NCBI GenBank assembly: GCA_035497315.1
Contig: DATJDU010000070.1
Span: 1 to 64,000 of the forward strand
DNA length: 64,000 nucleotides
Source: Andeanibacterium sp035497315
GTDB lineage: Bacteria > Pseudomonadota > Alphaproteobacteria > Sphingomonadales > Sphingomonadaceae
Direction: 5' to 3'
The position numbers were made by a program, and so were the translations under genes. This document shows positions 42,028 through 49,935 of this stretch, piece after piece; the stretch's first letter is position 1; every line of letters starts with the position of its first letter. The notes under the pieces are model-generated. The model worked only from the letters and a program-made list of their open reading frames with translations, had not been told where the DNA came from and searched no databases.

Positions 42028-42449
42028 AATGCTGCTTCCTTGGCGGGAAAGGAGACGAAGCGGCTGAGCGGCACATCCGCCAGCGCGCCGCGCATCGCCT
42101 CGTTCACCGCACTCCAATGCGGGCGGGCAGAGCAGGAGCATTCGAGCGCGCAATCCTGCTTGCCGTGATCGACACAGGCGGTGAGCGCGATCGGCCCTTC
42201 CACCGCTTCCACAATATCCGCAATTGAGATCGCCGCCGCCGGCCGGGCCAGTTGCAACCCGCCATGGGCCCCGCGCACCGAGCGCAGCAGCCCGGCGGAG
42301 CTGAGCATGCTGACCAGCTTCTGCACCGTGGGCACGGGCAGGCCGGTTTCCTGGGCCAGCTGCGCTGACGATATGCGCGCGGCGCCGCAGTGGCGCGCGG
42401 CGGCGCTCATCGTCACGACGGCATAATCGGCCATGCTTGAAAGTCGCAT
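42024..42449 (-). CDS. Rrf2 family regulator of the SUF operon
   Basis: A 141-residue Rrf2-type transcriptional regulator, first gene of the suf operon. A winged helix-turn-helix (about 1-70, I-S-S-A-Q-L-A-Q-E-T-G-L-P-V-P-T-V-Q-K) is followed by a cysteine cluster, C92, C100, C104 and C106, that likely holds an iron-sulfur cluster as in IscR and SufR. It probably represses or tunes suf according to cluster supply. Two palindromes upstream at a candidate promoter are natural operators. The GTGA overlap couples it to sufB. Confidence 0.92.
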   Translation of the reverse strand: MRLSSMADYAVVTMSAAARHCGAARISSAQLAQETGLPVPTVQKLVSMLSSAGLLRSVRGAHGGLQLARPAAAISIADIVEAVEGPIALTACVDHGKQDCALECSCSARPHWSAVNEAMRGALADVPLSRFVSFPAKEAAL

Positions 42450-42474
42450 CTGCCTTTCCTCGCGGAAATGGGGC

Positions 42475-42494
42475 TCACTCTCAATTCAGAGTGA
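42475..42494 (-). promoter_or_regulatory. Palindromic candidate operator of the suf operon, site 1
   Basis: TCACTCTCAATTCAGAGTGA pairs with itself at 18 of 20 positions (two Cs flanking the AATT centre do not). It lies 26-45 bases before the Rrf2 ATG and about 14 bases past the candidate -10, so a bound protein would block transcription. It is a self-regulation candidate for the Rrf2 protein. Confidence 0.65.
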
Positions 42495-42507
42495 TTCGTT
42501 CCGGTTT

Positions 42508-42544
42508 CATCTAGGGATGGTCTGCCGCATTGCAACAGGCAATG
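42508..42544 (-). promoter_or_regulatory. Candidate suf promoter and second palindrome
   Basis: On the minus strand TTGCAA (42530-42535) and TAGATG (42508-42513) are separated by 16 bases, a plausible -35/-10 pair. CATTGC (42528-42533) and GCAATG (42539-42544) form a perfect 6-5-6 inverted repeat over the -35 box, a second candidate operator distinct in sequence from the one at 42475. Confidence 0.5.
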
Positions 42545-42588
42545 AGCAATTCCGGATGCGATCCGGCCACGAATCCCGAAAACCACGG

Positions 42589-42623
42589 AAAAAAGGGCGG
42601 CCACCCATAAGGGAAGCCGCCCT
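42589..42623 (-). terminator. Intrinsic terminator of a minus-strand transcript
   Basis: On the minus strand AGGGCGGC pairs with GCCGCCCT (8 bp) around a 14-base loop, and six T residues follow (forward A at 42589-42594). It lies upstream of the suf promoter, so it cannot serve suf; it ends a separate minus-strand RNA. Confidence 0.85.
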
Positions 42624-42697
42624 AGAAGTTGAGAACTCGATAGCATTGCTGCTTCGAGCCCTTCGGGTCGCGCGGCCTGTTTAGAGATTAAAGATGA
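42589..42697 (-). ncRNA. Candidate small RNA of about 110 bases
   Basis: A minus-strand unit flanked by a near-consensus promoter and an intrinsic terminator, with no open reading frame of note and no ribosome site. Inside it, CTCGA and AGCA pair with TGCT and TCGAG around a GCAA (GNRA) tetraloop with a one-base bulge at 42636-42658. An unpaired 5' region of about 25 bases rich in A and U precedes this. The RNA would run from about 42697 to 42589. I do not recognise it as 4.5S, 6S, tmRNA or RNase P RNA. Confidence 0.6.
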
Positions 42698-42703
42698 ACA
42701 GAG

Positions 42704-42733
42704 ATTGTAAGAAAGCGACATAGGGCGTGTCAT
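42704..42733 (-). promoter_or_regulatory. Candidate promoter of the small RNA
   Basis: On the minus strand ATGACA (42728-42733, five of six bases of TTGACA) and TACAAT (42704-42709, five of six bases of TATAAT) are separated by 18 bases. A perfect palindrome ATTCGT-A-ACGAAT lies 20 bases upstream of the -35 box (42753-42765). Confidence 0.65.
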
Positions 42734-42752
42734 TCAGGTGACAGGTCAGGAA

Positions 42753-42765
42753 ATTCGTAACGAAT
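42753..42765. promoter_or_regulatory. Perfect 13-base palindrome between the small RNA and pyrD
   Basis: ATTCGTAACGAAT, a 6-1-6 inverted repeat, lies upstream of both the minus-strand small RNA promoter and the plus-strand pyrD gene. It could serve either. Confidence 0.5.
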
Positions 42766-42860
42766 GCAATGTTCCGATACCGTAATTAACCAATTCCCAA
42801 CCCGCACTTAGGCCTCGCCAGCATCGACAGGGCACGCACTTTGCCATAATCGCGAATACC

Positions 42861-43904
42861 ATGTTTTTCCGCCTGATCCGCCCCGTTCTGTTCGCATTCG
42901 ACCCTGAGACAGCGCATGGGCTTGCCTTGTCCGCGTTGAAAATTCTGCCGCATGGCGCACCGCCTGCGCCCGAAGGTCCGCTGGCGACGAATGTCGCGGG
43001 AATCACCTTTCCCAATCCGCTTGGCATGGCTGCGGGCTTCGACAAGGATGGCGAGGTGCCCGATGCCCTGTTGGGGCTGGGCTTCGGTTTTGCGGAAGTC
43101 GGCTCCATCACGCCCTTGCCGCAGGACGGCAACCCCAGGCCCCGCCTGTTCCGCCTGGCCGAGGATCGCGCGGTCATCAACCGCATGGGCTTCAACAACA
43201 GGGGTGCCGAAAACGCGCATGAACGGCTGTCCGCCCGCGCGGATCGCAGTGGCGTGCTGGGCATCAATATCGGCGCCAACAAGGATTCGGCGGACCGCAT
43301 TTCCGATTATGGCGTGATGGCCCGGGTCATGGCCCCGCTGGCGACCTATCTGGCGGTGAATGTTTCCAGCCCCAATACGCCGGGCCTGCGCGCGCTGCAG
43401 GACGAATCGGCACTTGCCGAACTGCTGGACGCGGTGCTCGACGGGGCAAGCGAATCCTGCCACGGCAAGCCGCCGCCCGTCTTCCTGAAGGTCGCGCCCG
43501 ATCTGGAACCGGCCGATGTGGATGCCATTGCCCGTATCGCGATCGAGAAGAAGCTGGGCGCGCTGATCGTTTCCAACACCACTATTTCGCGCCCGCCACT
43601 CAAATCGCGCCACGCGGGCGAGACGGGCGGACTATCCGGCGCGCCCTTGCGCGATCTTGCCCAGCAGCGCCTGCGCGATTTCCGCAAGGCCACCGGCGCC
43701 GCCGTTCCGCTGGTGGGCGTGGGCGGCATCGCCAATGCGGCGGACGCCTGGGCGCGGATCAGGGCCGGGGCCAGCCTGGTGCAGCTCTATTCCGCCATGG
43801 TCTATGAAGGGCCCGGCATCGCCCGCAGGATCACGCGCGGAATCGAAGCCCTGATGCGGCGCGACGGCTTCTCATCGATTGAAGAAGCGGTGGGGAGCGA
43901 ATAG
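42861..43904 (+). CDS. pyrD: Dihydroorotate dehydrogenase (quinone)
   Basis: Oxidises dihydroorotate to orotate, passing electrons to the quinone pool, in pyrimidine synthesis. The 347-residue length and the N-terminal helical extension (F-F-R-L-I-R-P-V-L-F, F-D-P-E-T-A-H) mark the membrane-associated class 2 enzyme. FMN and active-site blocks G-M-A-A-G-F-D-K-D-G, N-R-M-G-F-N-N-R-G, N-V-S-S-P-N-T-P-G and S-N-T-T are present. It begins 9 bases before the next gene on the same strand. Confidence 0.97.
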   Translation: MFFRLIRPVLFAFDPETAHGLALSALKILPHGAPPAPEGPLATNVAGITFPNPLGMAAGFDKDGEVPDALLGLGFGFAEVGSITPLPQDGNPRPRLFRLAEDRAVINRMGFNNRGAENAHERLSARADRSGVLGINIGANKDSADRISDYGVMARVMAPLATYLAVNVSSPNTPGLRALQDESALAELLDAVLDGASESCHGKPPPVFLKVAPDLEPADVDAIARIAIEKKLGALIVSNTTISRPPLKSRHAGETGGLSGAPLRDLAQQRLRDFRKATGAAVPLVGVGGIANAADAWARIRAGASLVQLYSAMVYEGPGIARRITRGIEALMRRDGFSSIEEAVGSE

Positions 43905-43913
43905 GCTGGTTCC

Positions 43914-45635
43914 ATGCTGAAACGCTTTACCGCAGCCGCCCTCCTTCCCTTCGCCCTGTGGGCCTGCACCGGAGATGACGGTGCGGCACTGGCCAGCACC
44001 CCGGCTCCACCGGCAACAGGCCTGGTCAGCGCAGCCGATCCGCGCGCGGCCGAAGCCGGGGCACAGATGCTGCGCAAGGGCGGCAGCGCAGCCGATGCGG
44101 CCGTCGCCACCATGCTGGCACTGACCGTGGTGGAACCGCAAAGCTCCGGCATAGGCGGCGGCGGTTTCATGGTTCTGGGCGATGCGGCGGGTGGGCTCGA
44201 AACGCTCGACGGCCGCGAAACCGCGCCGATGGCCGCCGGGCCGGACTGGTTCCTCGACCCGGCCGGCAAGCCGCGCCCCTTCATGGAAGCCGTGATGTCG
44301 GGCCTCAGCGTGGGTGTTCCGGGCAATGTCCGGCTCGTGGCCGAGGCTCACGAGCGGCACGGAAAACTGCCATGGAAATCCCTGTTCGATCCCGCCATCG
44401 CCCTGGCGCGCGACGGGTTTGCAATCAGCGAACGGCTGCACGAATTCCTCGGCAATGCGAAGAACCGCGCCGCCGCCCGGCCCGAGGGCAAGGCCCTGTT
44501 CTATGATGCGGCGGGCGAACCGCTGCCGGCAGGCACACTGGTGAAGAACCCCGAACTGGCCAGAACGCTGGAGCAGATCGCCAGCGAAGGGCCCGATGCC
44601 TTCTATACAGGCGACAATGCCATCGCCATCGCGGTGGAAACCGCCGCCGCCACCCCCCATGCCCGGGGGATGGTGACGGGCGATGTCGAGAATTACGCCG
44701 CGCGCGAACGCACGCCCGTCTGCGGCACTTATCGCAGCTACCGGATCTGCGGCATGGGCCCGCCTTCCTCGGGTGCGACCACGGTGCTGGCGATCCTCAA
44801 GCAACTCGAACGCTTCGACCTGCATGCGCTGGGCAAGGATTCGCCCGTCGCCTGGCACCTGTTCGCCGAATCGCAGCGCCTCGCCTTTGCCGACCGGGAA
44901 CTTTACCTGGGCGATGACGATTTCGTGCCGGTGCCGGTGAAGGGCCTGGTGGACGATGCCTATCTGGCAGGCCGCAGCGCATTGATCTCGGCTGACGGCA
45001 CCATGGCCACCGTTAGCGCTGGCACGCCGCCAGCCGGCGGCGCGCAGCTGGGCTGGGCCGATGGCGACGAGCCGGAGGAACATGGCACCTCCCATTTCGT
45101 GGCTGTGGATCGCTGGGGCGATGCGGTGAGCTATACTTCCACGATCGAGGGCTCGTTCGGTTCGGGCCTGATGGTGGGGGGTTATTACCTCAACAACGAA
45201 CTCACCGACTTCAGCTTCTCGCCGGAAAAGGACGGGCGGCCGGTGGCCAATCGCGTGCAACCGGGCAAGCGCCCGCGCAGTTCCATGGCGCCGACCCTGG
45301 TCTATGACGCGGACGGCAGGCTGGTGCTGGCCGTGGGCGCAGCCGGCGGCTCGACCATTCCGGTGCAGGTAGCCAAGGCGCTGATCGGCTGGATCGATTG
45401 GGGCCTTTCGGCGCAGGATGCGATTGCCCAGCCGATGCTCTATTCGCCAGGCGACACGATGTTCATCGAACCGGGCACCGCGCTGGAAGCCATGAAGCCC
45501 GCGCTGGAAGCGCTGGGACACAAGGCAATCGTCGCCCGTCCGCTGCCGCTCAAGGCCAATGCGGCCGAGTGGACCGCCACCGGCTGGACCGGCGCCGCCG
45601 ATCCGCGCAGCGAAGGGGCGGCCGTCCGCGAATAG
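43914..45635 (+). CDS. ggt: Gamma-glutamyltransferase
   Basis: A 573-residue gamma-glutamyl hydrolase/transferase of glutathione metabolism in the periplasm. The N terminus has a lipobox-like F-A-L-W-A-C, so it may be a lipoprotein. The autocatalytic cut and nucleophile is Thr392 in H-G-T-S-H-F, and the substrate-binding G-S-x-I-P-like block reads G-G-S-T-I-P. Large- and small-subunit halves are complete. It follows pyrD by 9 bases without an obvious metabolic link. Confidence 0.95.
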   Translation: MLKRFTAAALLPFALWACTGDDGAALASTPAPPATGLVSAADPRAAEAGAQMLRKGGSAADAAVATMLALTVVEPQSSGIGGGGFMVLGDAAGGLETLDGRETAPMAAGPDWFLDPAGKPRPFMEAVMSGLSVGVPGNVRLVAEAHERHGKLPWKSLFDPAIALARDGFAISERLHEFLGNAKNRAAARPEGKALFYDAAGEPLPAGTLVKNPELARTLEQIASEGPDAFYTGDNAIAIAVETAAATPHARGMVTGDVENYAARERTPVCGTYRSYRICGMGPPSSGATTVLAILKQLERFDLHALGKDSPVAWHLFAESQRLAFADRELYLGDDDFVPVPVKGLVDDAYLAGRSALISADGTMATVSAGTPPAGGAQLGWADGDEPEEHGTSHFVAVDRWGDAVSYTSTIEGSFGSGLMVGGYYLNNELTDFSFSPEKDGRPVANRVQPGKRPRSSMAPTLVYDADGRLVLAVGAAGGSTIPVQVAKALIGWIDWGLSAQDAIAQPMLYSPGDTMFIEPGTALEAMKPALEALGHKAIVARPLPLKANAAEWTATGWTGAADPRSEGAAVRE

Positions 45636-45727
45636 AGCCGCGCCTGCCGCTTGCCGCCCGCCGAAACCCGGCTTAAACCACCCGAAAAGGGCGCTGGAAG
45701 GGATACCGGGCGCGAGGGGATTTGCCG

Positions 45728-47554
45728 ATGAAGCTTTCCGATTTCGGATCGGCCAACAATCTGGTCACCCTGTTCCTGCAGCGGGCGGACGAGTTGGGCG
45801 ATCAGCCGTTCCTGTGGGCCAAGCAAGGCGACGGCTGGCATTCGCAAAGCTGGGCCGAAGTGGCCCGGGCGATATGCCTGCTGGCCGAGAATCTGCGCAA
45901 GCTGGGCCTCAGGGAAGGGGACCGGGTGGCGCTCGTCTCCGAAAACCGGCCCGAATGGTGCATTGCCGATCTGGCGATCATGGCCGCGGGCTGCATCACC
46001 GTGCCGGCCTACACCACCAATACGGAGCGCGACCACCAGCATGTGCTGGACAATTCCGGCGCGCGGGTAGTGATCGTTTCCAACGAGAAACTCGCCAAGC
46101 CGCTGCTTCCGGCAGTGATGACTTCGGGCATTGCCGAACATGTGATCGGGATCGAGAATCTCAACCGCCACCAATCCGGCACTTTCGACTTCCACAGCTG
46201 GAGCGAGATGCTGGCGGGCGATGCCGATGCCGCCCGCGCTGCCGTGGAACGGCGGATCGCCGGGATCGGGCGCGATGTGACCGCGTGCATCATCTACACC
46301 AGCGGCACGGGCGGCGCCCCGCGCGGGGTTATGCTCCATCACGGGGCGATCCTGTGCAATATCGATGGCGCGGCGGATCTGCTGGTGGAGGATTTCGGCT
46401 GGGGCGAGGAGATATTCCTCTCCTTCCTGCCGCTGTCCCACGCCTATGAACATACTGGCGGCCAGTTCCTGCCCATCGGGCTGGGCGCGCAGATCTATTA
46501 CGCCGAAGGACTCGACAAGCTGGCCAGCAATATCGAGGAAGTGCGCCCCACCATCATGGTGGTGGTGCCGCGCCTGTTCGAAGTGTTGCGCACCCGCATC
46601 ATGAAGCAGGTGGAAAAGCAGGGCCGCGTGGCGAATTATCTGATGGATCGCGCGCTGCGGATCGGCGAACTGGCCTTCACCGGGCGTAAGCGGCTGCGCG
46701 ATGCGCCGATGAACCTGATCCTGGAAAAGACCCTGCGCCCCAAGATTCGCGAGCGTTTCGGCGGACGCATGAAGGCGCTGGTTTCGGGCGGGGCGCCGCT
46801 CAACCCCGATGTCGGCACCTTCTTCAAATCCATGGGCCTCACCATGCTGCAAGGCTACGGCCAGACAGAGGCTGCCCCGGTGGTGAGCTGTAACCGCCCC
46901 AAGGTCGGCCTGAAGATGGACACGGTCGGCCCGCCGATGAAGGGCGTGGAAGTCAGGATCGCCGAAGATGGCGAAATTCTGGTGCGCGGTGAGCTGGTGA
47001 TGCAGGGCTATTGGCAGAACCCGGCCGAAACCGCCCGGGCGCTGCAGCCGGACCCGGCCGAGCCGGACAAGGGCGTGTGGCTGCATACGGGCGATATCGG
47101 CCACCTCGACGCGCAGGGCCGCATCGTCATCACCGACCGCAAGAAGGACATGATCGTCAACGACAAGGGCGACAATGTCGCGCCCCAGAAGATCGAAGGG
47201 ATGCTGACGCTCCAGCCGGAAATCGCCCAGGCGATGGTGGCGGGCGACAAGCGGCCCTACATCGTCGGCCTGATCGTGCCCGATGCCGAATGGGCGCTGG
47301 AATGGGCGCGCGCCAATGGTGAGAAGTTCGACATGGGTGCGCTGCAGGAACTGCCCGCTTTCAAGAGCGCGATCCGCGCTGCGGTGGACCGGGTGAACAA
47401 GGATATCTCCGTAGTGGAGAAAGTACGGCAATTCGCCTTTGCGGATGAGGCCTTCGCCATCGAGAATGGGGAGATGACCCCCAGCCTCAAGATTCGCCGC
47501 CACATGATCAGGGCCCGCTACGGCGATCGGCTGGACGCTTTGTATAAGGCTTGA
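45728..47554 (+). CDS. Long-chain acyl-CoA synthetase / AMP-dependent ligase
   Basis: A 608-residue AMP-forming ligase resembling FadD15-type acyl-CoA synthetases. The phosphate-binding Y-T-S-G-T-G-G-A-P-R-G-V near 195 has Gly-Ala where Thr/Ser-x is usual, a slight departure. G-Y-G-Q-T-E-A-A-P-V near 380 and the hinge T-D-R-K-K-D-M-I-V near 475 with G-D-N-V-A-P are normal. It would activate a fatty acid with CoA in the cytoplasm or at the membrane. A TTG two codons upstream is less likely than ATG 45728. GAGGGG precedes it. Confidence 0.92.
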   Translation: MKLSDFGSANNLVTLFLQRADELGDQPFLWAKQGDGWHSQSWAEVARAICLLAENLRKLGLREGDRVALVSENRPEWCIADLAIMAAGCITVPAYTTNTERDHQHVLDNSGARVVIVSNEKLAKPLLPAVMTSGIAEHVIGIENLNRHQSGTFDFHSWSEMLAGDADAARAAVERRIAGIGRDVTACIIYTSGTGGAPRGVMLHHGAILCNIDGAADLLVEDFGWGEEIFLSFLPLSHAYEHTGGQFLPIGLGAQIYYAEGLDKLASNIEEVRPTIMVVVPRLFEVLRTRIMKQVEKQGRVANYLMDRALRIGELAFTGRKRLRDAPMNLILEKTLRPKIRERFGGRMKALVSGGAPLNPDVGTFFKSMGLTMLQGYGQTEAAPVVSCNRPKVGLKMDTVGPPMKGVEVRIAEDGEILVRGELVMQGYWQNPAETARALQPDPAEPDKGVWLHTGDIGHLDAQGRIVITDRKKDMIVNDKGDNVAPQKIEGMLTLQPEIAQAMVAGDKRPYIVGLIVPDAEWALEWARANGEKFDMGALQELPAFKSAIRAAVDRVNKDISVVEKVRQFAFADEAFAIENGEMTPSLKIRRHMIRARYGDRLDALYKA

Positions 47555-47595
47555 GGATTATAGCCGCTCCTCTGAAGAGGAGGGAGCAAGTTCTC

Positions 47596-48105
47596 TCAAG
47601 CCGCGAAGCGATTCCCGAGTTCCAGCCGGATCGCACCAAGCTGGCTCTTGAGGATAATGCAGGAATGTTCCAGCTCTTGCAGGAAGGCCTCCGCCTCGTT
47701 GCGGCTCACTGCCCAGCGGCCGCGCACCGCGCCATTGCCGCGATAGGAAATCATGTCGAACAGGGCATACCAATTGCCCGCCCGGTCCACCGTTTCGGTG
47801 ACTACGCCCGAGGCAAGCAGGTCGCGCCGCGATTCGAGGCTTTGCCACGCGGCAAGCACCGGGCCGGCATCCCTTGCCTCGGTATTCTCTCCCAGCATAT
47901 CGACCAGCCGCGATGCCTCCAGCGTGCGCTGCACGGCAACTGGATAGAGATTGACGCGGTATCCCGCCTCGCGGGCCAGTTCCAGCAGGGTGCCGATCAG
48001 CACTTCACCCTGCGCGAACAGGTCGAGGCATTCGGCGCGCCACGCCTCCAATTCCGCGCGGGCGAGATCATGGGGCGAAAGCTGATCGAAGTCCTGCGCG
48101 CTCAT
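47596..48105 (-). CDS. Conserved hypothetical protein
   Basis: A 169-residue soluble protein. The start at Met 48105 (M-S-A-Q-D-F-D-Q-L) is preferred over one 13 codons upstream that runs into the neighbouring gene. Helical start (E-L-E-A-W-R-A-E-C-L-D-L-F) and a central Y-P-V-A-V-Q-R-T-L; one cysteine in each half. I know no family. It follows the 48122 gene by 16 bases on the same strand, so the two are probably one operon. Confidence 0.55.
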   Translation of the reverse strand: MSAQDFDQLSPHDLARAELEAWRAECLDLFAQGEVLIGTLLELAREAGYRVNLYPVAVQRTLEASRLVDMLGENTEARDAGPVLAAWQSLESRRDLLASGVVTETVDRAGNWYALFDMISYRGNGAVRGRWAVSRNEAEAFLQELEHSCIILKSQLGAIRLELGNRFAA

Positions 48106-48121
48106 CGCATTTACGCCCCGC

Positions 48122-48643
48122 TCAGGCTGCTTCGGCTTCGACAAATTCGGGATAGAAGATTGGTGCGCGGGCCGACCAGCCCGGGGCCGTCGCCGCCGCC
48201 TCGCTGAGCGACTGGAGCAGCAGCTTGCGCCGTTCGGGGCGAATCTGCGGCAGTGCGGATGCGCCGCAGAAAGCAGCCGGCAACCAGGGGCGCACGTCGG
48301 CGCCCAGCAGACGTTCGTAAAGGAAGCGGAAGGGCGAAAAGCCGTTCAGCCGTTCCTGCGCCAGATCGAAGGCAGCCACGCGCAGCAGCTTGCCCATGTA
48401 ATCCTCGATCCCGTCGAACGAAATCTCGTCGGGCGTGATGCCCTTGAGGCCTTTCAGGTCCTGATAAACCAAATATTGGCGGCGGATCGAGGCGAGTTCT
48501 TCCGCATCGCGCGCCCACAGCTTGAAGGCATCGGCGCGGCCCAGCCCCACATCGAGGCTGCGCTTGATATAGCGCTGCTCACAGGGAGCGAAGCTGGCGA
48601 ATTCGCGCAGTTCCGCAATCGTCAGCGATCGGGCGTCGTGCAT
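48122..48643 (-). CDS. Conserved hypothetical protein
   Basis: A 173-residue soluble protein. It opens M-H-D-A-R-S-L-T-I-A-E-L-R-E-F and includes F-A-P-C-E-Q-R-Y-I-K-R-S-L-D-V-G-L-G and Y-L-V-Y-Q-D-L-K-G-L-K-G-I-T-P-D-E-I-S. No domain is recognisable. The first gene of a two-gene minus-strand unit next to thiSG (which ends 143 bases away). An upstream in-frame ATG would add a low-complexity stretch and is not favoured. Confidence 0.6.
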   Translation of the reverse strand: MHDARSLTIAELREFASFAPCEQRYIKRSLDVGLGRADAFKLWARDAEELASIRRQYLVYQDLKGLKGITPDEISFDGIEDYMGKLLRVAAFDLAQERLNGFSPFRFLYERLLGADVRPWLPAAFCGASALPQIRPERRKLLLQSLSEAAATAPGWSARAPIFYPEFVEAEAA

Positions 48644-48785
48644 GTCGTGTCCCCCAGGCCCGTCCTGATCGGCCTGTGGAACGGGACATGCGCGCCCCAT
48701 GGTTAGTATCCGGTAAACCGCTTGTGGATAATTTGAGTGGGCCGGGCGCGGCTCGCCGAGAGCGGATGGAATTTGTCCCCGACGC

Positions 48786-49766
48786 CTAGATCAGCCCCGC
48801 CAGCGGGCTGGAAGGATCGGCATATTTGCGCGTGCCCATGCGCCCGGCCAGATAGGCATCGCGCCCGGCCTCCACCGCCAGCTTCATCGCACGCGCCATG
48901 CGCAGCGGGTCCTTCGCTTCGGCAATGGCAGTGTTCATCAGCACACCGTCGCAGCCCAGTTCCATCGCCACGGCAGCATCGGAAGCCGTCCCAACACCGG
49001 CATCGACCAGCACCGGAACGCTGGCGCCTTCCACGATCAGGCGGATCGTCACCCGGTTCTGGATGCCCAGCCCCGATCCGATCGGCGCGCCTAGCGGCAT
49101 CACCGCCACTGCGCCCGCTTCTTCCAGCTGCTTGGCGGCAATCGGATCGTCGGTGCAATAGACCATCGGCTTGAAACCCTCATTGGCGAGGATTTCGGTG
49201 GCCTTCAGCGTTTCGCGCATATCGGGATAGAGTGTGCGGGCTTCCCCCAGCACTTCCAGCTTCACCAGTTCCCAGCCGCCCGCCTCGCGCGCAAGGCGCA
49301 GGGTGCGGATCGCCTCATCCGCCGTGAAACAGCCGGCGGTATTGGGCAGATAGGTGATCTTCTTGGGATCGATATAATCGGTCAGCATCGGGGCCGCAGG
49401 GTCCGACACATTGACGCGGCGCACCGCCACGGTGACGATTTCCGCCCCCGAAGCCTCCACCGCCGCCGCATTCTGGGCGAAATCCTTGTATTTCCCGGTG
49501 CCCACGATCAGCCGCGAGCGGAAAGTGTGGCCTGCCACGGTCCAGGTGTCGGCATGATCGCCGCCGCCTACGAAATGCACGATCTCCAGCACGTCGCCAT
49601 CGGCCAGCGGCGTTTCGCCATGGGCCGAACGCGGTGCGATGGCGCCATTGCGCTCCACCGCGACTTTCTCGGGCTTGAGGCCCAGTTCGGCAACGAGTTC
49701 GGCGATAGTCGCGGCGCCGCTGCGCCGAAGCTCGCCATTGACGGTAAGGGAAATCTGGTCAGCCAT
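48786..49766 (-). CDS. thiSG: ThiS-ThiG fusion: sulfur carrier and thiazole synthase
   Basis: A 326-residue fusion. Residues 1-69 are ThiS, a ubiquitin-like sulfur carrier ending in V-H-F-V-G-G-G, and residues about 75-326 are ThiG, the TIM-barrel thiazole synthase with its DXP-binding Lys169 (L-V-K-L-E-V) and T-I-R-L-I-V. ThiG joins DXP (from dxs), the ThiS thiocarboxylate and dehydroglycine into the thiazole of thiamine. In a free ThiS the glycine pair must be the carboxy terminus; here it is internal, so sulfur transfer needs a cut or a different route. No TPP riboswitch is visible upstream. Confidence 0.95.
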   Translation of the reverse strand: MADQISLTVNGELRRSGAATIAELVAELGLKPEKVAVERNGAIAPRSAHGETPLADGDVLEIVHFVGGGDHADTWTVAGHTFRSRLIVGTGKYKDFAQNAAAVEASGAEIVTVAVRRVNVSDPAAPMLTDYIDPKKITYLPNTAGCFTADEAIRTLRLAREAGGWELVKLEVLGEARTLYPDMRETLKATEILANEGFKPMVYCTDDPIAAKQLEEAGAVAVMPLGAPIGSGLGIQNRVTIRLIVEGASVPVLVDAGVGTASDAAVAMELGCDGVLMNTAIAEAKDPLRMARAMKLAVEAGRDAYLAGRMGTRKYADPSSPLAGLI

Positions 49767-49837
49767 GCCGGGCCAGATAGCGCCTGAGGGAGCAAGGTTA
49801 CAGGGCTAAGTGGTATTTTTGGTGAGAAGAGCCGCGC

Positions 49838-49866
49838 GTGTCCTTCGACAGGCTCGGGACGAACGG
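49838..49866. repeat. Dispersed intergenic repeat, copy 2
   Basis: The second copy of the repeat at 1001-1020, in opposite orientation, extends further and includes TTCGACAGGCTCGGGACGAAC. It lies between thiSG and merC. The two copies match at 18 of the 20 shared bases. Confidence 0.6.
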
Positions 49867-49935
49867 AGGAAGGTAGATAGGCGCGAAAGCTTGTATCGAA
49901 TTTCAGTTCAGGCCGAGCTGCAATTCAATGCAAGC

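Noticed and set aside
42413..42733. 106-codon frame covering the candidate small RNA and suf promoter
   Set aside because: It reads through a strong terminator hairpin and overlaps the Rrf2 start and the palindromes. Codon use is unlike neighbouring genes, and no Shine-Dalgarno fits its ATG codons.
45440..47503. 687-codon open frame opposite the acyl-CoA synthetase
   Set aside because: It is a frame shadow. The plus-strand gene has all ligase motifs, and the shadow has no recognisable domain or ribosome site.
49767..49935. TPP riboswitch upstream of thiSG
   Set aside because: I read the minus strand upstream of thiSG for the CUGAGA and ACCCU-GAACCUGAUC blocks of the TPP aptamer. Neither is present. 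The gap instead carries the dispersed repeat.
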